Assembly: GCA_013399855.1 (NCBI GenBank)
Contig: VXAY01006786.1
Coordinates: forward strand, 1-64,000
Length of the DNA: 64,000 nucleotides
From: Oxyruncus cristatus
Taxonomy: Eukaryota; Chordata; Aves; Passeriformes; Cotingidae
Reading direction: 5' to 3'
Of this stretch, positions 62,884 to 64,000 are shown piece after piece. Made by a program: the position numbers and the translations under genes. Position 1 is the stretch's first letter; the number at the start of each line of letters is the position of its first letter. Under the pieces are notes generated by a model. It worked only from the letters and a program-made list of their open reading frames with translations, was not told the DNA's origin and ran no database searches.

Positions 62884-63655
62884 CCTGGTAGTGGTCTCCT
62901 TTCAGATGGCTGTAGAGAGCAATGCGGTTTCCCCCTGAGCCTCCTCTTCTAGAGACTAAACAAACCCAGCTTTCTCAGCCGTTCCTTATAAGACGTGTTC
63001 TCTAGTCCTTTCTTCAGCCTTGTCGCCCTTCACTTGACACACTCGACACACTACTGAGGGTGCACTTAATCTCCATGTCCAGATCATCAATAAAGATATT
63101 AAATAGGACCAGTCCCAAAAATGAGCCCTGGAGAGCTGCTAGCTACAAGATGCTGACTGGTTTTAGCTCTGTTGATCACAACTTCCTGGGCCTATCCATC
63201 CAGCCATTTTTTTACCCATCAAAGAGTCTTCCCATCCGAGCTGCAAGCAGCCAATTTTTCTAGAAAGATGCTGCGGCAGATGGTGTCGAACACTTCACCG
63301 ACATCCAGATAAACCACATCCACAGCCCTCCCCTCATCCACCAAGCCACAAAAGGAGATCAGGTTGGTGAAGCAGGACCTGCCTTTCATAAATCCATGTC
63401 GGGTGGGCTTGACTCCCTGGTTGTTCTGCATGTGCTGTGTAATGGCACTCAGAATGATCTCTTCCATAATCTTGCCCAGGACCGAGGTGAGGCTGACAGG
63501 CCTATAGTTCCCCGGGTCATCCTTCTGACCCTTCTTGTATATGGGCATTACATTTGCCAATTTCCAGTCAGCTGGAATTTCATCATTTAAATCGAACTGG
63601 GAGTGGTTTGGTAAGATCATTTGCCAGCTCCCTCGGTACTCTGTGCTGCGATGCT
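62884..63655 (-). mobile_element. CR1 LINE fragment with internal deletion
   Basis: Two CR1 segments in the same minus orientation abut near 63055. The right part (about 63055-63655) is the catalytic reverse transcriptase region; the left part (62884-63055) is a later ORF2 segment, seen on the plus strand as GAGCCTCCTCTTCTAGAGAC, TAAACAAACCCAGCTTTCTC, then CTTGTCGCCCTTCACTTGAC. The sequence normally between them (catalytic motifs B and C and the start of the C-terminal region) is missing. The CR1 3' end and octamer tail are also absent to the left. Stops are frequent, so this is an old, broken copy. It lies 650 bp from the intact RTE-like LINE. Confidence 0.88.
63219..63655 (-). pseudogene. 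CR1 reverse transcriptase fragment
   Basis: A minus-strand frame of 133 codons (63219-63620) reads through IPADWKLANVMPIYKKG (residues 15-31), DPGNYRPVSLTSVLGKIMEE (35-54), the HGFMKGRSCFTNLISF block (75-90) and VDVVYLDVGEVFDTI (100-114). The last is motif A with both aspartates kept but the normally conserved SKA replaced by GEV. A few residues before motif A appear to be deleted relative to other CR1 proteins. Similarity continues upstream in another frame to about 63655, so a frameshift precedes the frame. No active enzyme could be made. Confidence 0.9.
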
Positions 63656-64000
63656 GTTTTCATAACTTACAGAAGAATTTAGTCTCAGATTCCTGGTTTC
63701 ATGAGTATAAAGATGCTCACAGTAAATAACAGTGAATTACTAAATTTCTCTAGCCATGTTATCATTTACAGTGGATCACAATAACGTTGCTACATGTTAG
63801 GTCTACCACATAATTGCTTCAGCAATTCTTTGTCGTGGGAACAGACGCTCTAGATATCAATAGCGGTTTCTAATCAGTTATTTGACATCAGTTAAGAGAG
63901 ACGTGATCTCTAAATCTTAGTGATTTGAAAAAGACTTGATTTCTCAACTGAAGTTTTGGCTACTATTTGGGCCTCTTTAATTCATCTGCAGAATCTCTTT
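63656..64000. other. Unannotated sequence at the window edge
   Basis: About 345 bases of A+T-rich sequence with no recognised feature. Confidence 0.6.

Noticed and set aside
1..64000. CRISPR arrays, operons or bacterial-type systems
   Set aside because: No regularly spaced repeats, no dense coding and clear vertebrate retroelements; the window is eukaryotic.

Overview
The window reads as bird nuclear DNA, most likely from a passerine. Three things point there. First, CR1 LINE fragments lie in both orientations, several ending in the typical octamer tail (ATTCTRTG units). Second, a short SINE at about 3112-3243 joins a tRNA-Ile-like head to a CR1-like 3' tail, the architecture known from zebra finch TguSINE1. 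Third, a solo LTR at 40039-40623 belongs to a repeat type I recognise from bird genomes. I found no host protein-coding gene, rRNA or functional tRNA. The sequence is A+T-rich by eye, open frames are short, and I see no credible chain of spliced exons, so it is intergenic or lies inside a very large intron.

Layout. 1-10.7 kb: anonymous sequence with the SINE at 3.1 kb and, less certainly, an old retroviral LTR edge near 1.65-1.73 kb. 10.7-20.1 kb: a 150-bp CR1 3' end at 10.7 kb, then mostly anonymous DNA with one coding-like stretch near 13.0-13.5 kb. 20.1-27.9 kb: the repeat-rich part, with four CR1 pieces of at least three kinds (20.1 kb +, 21.1 kb -, 24.1 kb -, 27.7 kb +). 27.9-40.0 kb: anonymous except a CR1 scrap at 35.5 kb and a 35-base assembly gap (36528-36562) in C-rich sequence. 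40.04-40.62 kb: solo LTR with matching 5-bp target duplications. 40.6-60.4 kb: nearly 20 kb in which I recognise no transposon. 60.4-62.2 kb: a 5'-truncated LINE with an uninterrupted reverse transcriptase frame of about 580 codons. 62.9-63.65 kb: a CR1 on the minus strand with an internal deletion.

The most interesting object is the 60.4-62.2 kb LINE. Its reverse transcriptase is not CR1. It has a YADD active site, a long C-terminal region ending in a C-X2-C-X12-H-X3-C zinc finger, a 3' UTR of only a few tens of bases and a GATGAT-type tail. This combination fits the RTE group of LINEs. RTE elements are patchy in birds, and AviRTE is the described case, attributed to horizontal transfer. The intact frame suggests a young insertion. 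I cannot say whether it is AviRTE or another lineage without a database search.

The repeats form a small ecology: the SINE tail matches the 3' end of the CR1 type at 21.1 kb, consistent with a SINE that borrowed CR1 machinery. I found no convincing new gene system; the remaining findings are leads rated accordingly.
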